A DNA stretch of 64,000 nucleotides from Pseudomonas fluorescens (GTDB lineage: Bacteria; Pseudomonadota; Gammaproteobacteria; Pseudomonadales; Pseudomonadaceae): the NCBI RefSeq assembly GCF_001307155.1, contig NZ_CP012830.1, positions 248,001 through 312,000 on the forward strand, in the 5' to 3' direction. This document shows positions 63,056-64,000 of this stretch, piece after piece (within the stretch, counting starts at the first letter, position 1; every line of letters starts with the position of its first letter). The notes below the pieces were generated by a model. That model did no database searches, was not told the origin of the DNA, and saw only the letters and a program-made list of their open reading frames with translations. The position numbers and the translations under genes were made by a program.

Positions 63056-64000
63056 TTAAGGTAAAAGCCGCGCGGGCAACAGCCGCATCAACTGCGTGTC
63101 GAACCAGGCCACGAAGGCCGGCGATGGCGCAGCATCGACCGTCAGATACCACCAGTCAGCGGCCGCGAAGGTTCGGCATTTCACCGCATCCTTCTCGGTC
63201 ATCACCAACGGTAGCGACGGTGTGAAATTCAAGGCCGCCGCGCTGTATTCGGCGTGGTCGGCAAAAGCATGTGGAACAGGCTGCCAGTGTAGCGTTTCAA
63301 GGGTGTTGAAGAAACGTTGCGGATTACCGATTCCGGCCACCGCGTGCAAGGCCTGGCCAGCGGGGAAATGCTCAAGCGAGCGCCGTTCGCCCGTCAGCAG
63401 GTTGACCAGCGCGGTCGGTCGCAGCTGGAAGGCAAAGCCGTCGTCGCGATCTGCCGTGGCACCGTTGTAGAGCAGCGCATCGACGCTTTGCAGGCGTTCG
63501 ACCGGCTCACGCAGAGGACCGGCCGGCAGGCAGCGCTTATTGCCCAGTCCGCGTGCGGCATCGATCAACACCAGCTCAAGATCGCGTGCCATACGGTAAT
63601 GCTGCATGCCATCGTCAGACAGAATCAGATCCAGCGGCTCAGCGGCCAGCAGCGCCTGCACGGCGCGACTGCGATCGGGATCAATCATCAATGGCACGCC
63701 GGTGCGCTGGACGATCAACAGCGGTTCGTCGCCCGCGATAGCCGCGCTCTGCCCGGCGTCGACCCGCCAGGGCAATTGCGCTGGTTTGGCGCCATAACCG
63801 CGACTGACCACGCCCACCCGCAGGCCACTGCGCTGGCAGTGTTCGATCATCCACAGGATCAACGGCGTCTTGCCGGTACCGCCGACGGTAATGTTGCCGA
63901 CCACGATCAGCGGCACCGGTGGCTGGTAGATCTCGCCCTGGCCGGCCAGAAACCGTTCGCGCTTGGCCGTGACCACGCGCCGGTACAGCCACTCCAGTGG
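63056..64000 (-). CDS. lpxK: Tetraacyldisaccharide 4'-kinase, 5' end outside window
   Basis: LpxK phosphorylates the 4' position of the lipid A disaccharide at the inner membrane with ATP. The visible 314 codons contain the P-loop [22 protein letters not shown]-like [17 protein letters not shown], and the catalytic [27 protein letters not shown]. The frame stays open to the right edge ([10 protein letters not shown]...), so about 20-25 N-terminal residues, including the membrane anchor, lie outside. The GTG at 63976 is internal. The Trm112-like gene follows after 24 bases. Confidence 0.94.
   Translation of the reverse strand, partial: PLEWLYRRVVTAKRERFLAGQGEIYQPPVPLIVVGNITVGGTGKTPLILWMIEHCQRSGLRVGVVSRGYGAKPAQLPWRVDAGQSAAIAGDEPLLIVQRTGVPLMIDPDRSRAVQALLAAEPLDLILSDDGMQHYRMARDLELVLIDAARGLGNKRCLPAGPLREPVERLQSVDALLYNGATADRDDGFAFQLRPTALVNLLTGERRSLEHFPAGQALHAVAGIGNPQRFFNTLETLHWQPVPHAFADHAEYSAAALNFTPSLPLVMTEKDAVKCRTFAAADWWYLTVDAAPSPAFVAWFDTQLMRLLPARLLP

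Overview
The window is a 64-kb piece of a Pseudomonas chromosome, most likely from the P. fluorescens group. Three things point there: the gene content, the Pseudomonas-type REP hairpins, and the gene order from etfBA/etfQO through tatD-pilZ-holB-tmk-mltG-pabC-fabF-acpP-fabG-fabD-plsX-rpmF-yceD-yceF-sppA-rluC-rne-murB-kdsB-lpxK, which as I recall it is the order in P. aeruginosa. Both edges cut a gene: a MocR/aminotransferase at the left and lpxK at the right.

Left part (1-21 kb): two MocR-type PLP proteins, a tRNA-Ser(GGA) with its own promoter and terminator, a crotonase, plsC, a CorA-type metal channel, a glutamine amidotransferase and a fatty acid beta-oxidation pair (FadB-like plus thiolase). 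A 31-codon membrane-peptide gene and a cytochrome c follow. Next come the linked ATP-grasp / alpha-E / transglutaminase genes, an RraB-like protein, several small conserved proteins, and an operon of a periplasmic binding protein and two lipoproteins.

Middle (21-39 kb): etfBA and etfQO are transcribed divergently. They pass electrons from acyl-CoA dehydrogenases to ubiquinone, and the etfQO promoter carries a PsrA-like palindrome. AraC/ADH, an IclR-dgoA-dgoK set for 2-keto-3-deoxygalactonate, and three related small lipoproteins in AT-richer DNA follow. After these come a GNAT, an HD hydrolase, a lipase, DUF1285 and DUF4823 proteins, moaA, a TetR regulator and a class V aminotransferase.

Right part (39-64 kb) is conserved housekeeping: fatty acid synthesis (fabD, fabG, acpP, fabF, plsX), folate (pabC), DNA synthesis (tmk, holB), cell wall (mltG, murB), LPS (kdsB, lpxK), rluC and rne with a leader of about 680 nt. 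A molybdenum hydroxylase operon (2Fe-2S subunit, Mo subunit, MocA-like transferase) sits between rne and murB.

The most interesting non-coding signal lies between the class V aminotransferase and tatD, where P. aeruginosa has the RpoS-dependent sRNA RgsA. A promoter, a hairpin, an open seed and a terminator give an RNA of about 118 nt. The open seed can pair over 18 positions (one bulge) with the acpP ribosome-binding region in this same window, so both partners of a stress-to-fatty-acid-synthesis regulatory link can be read here directly.
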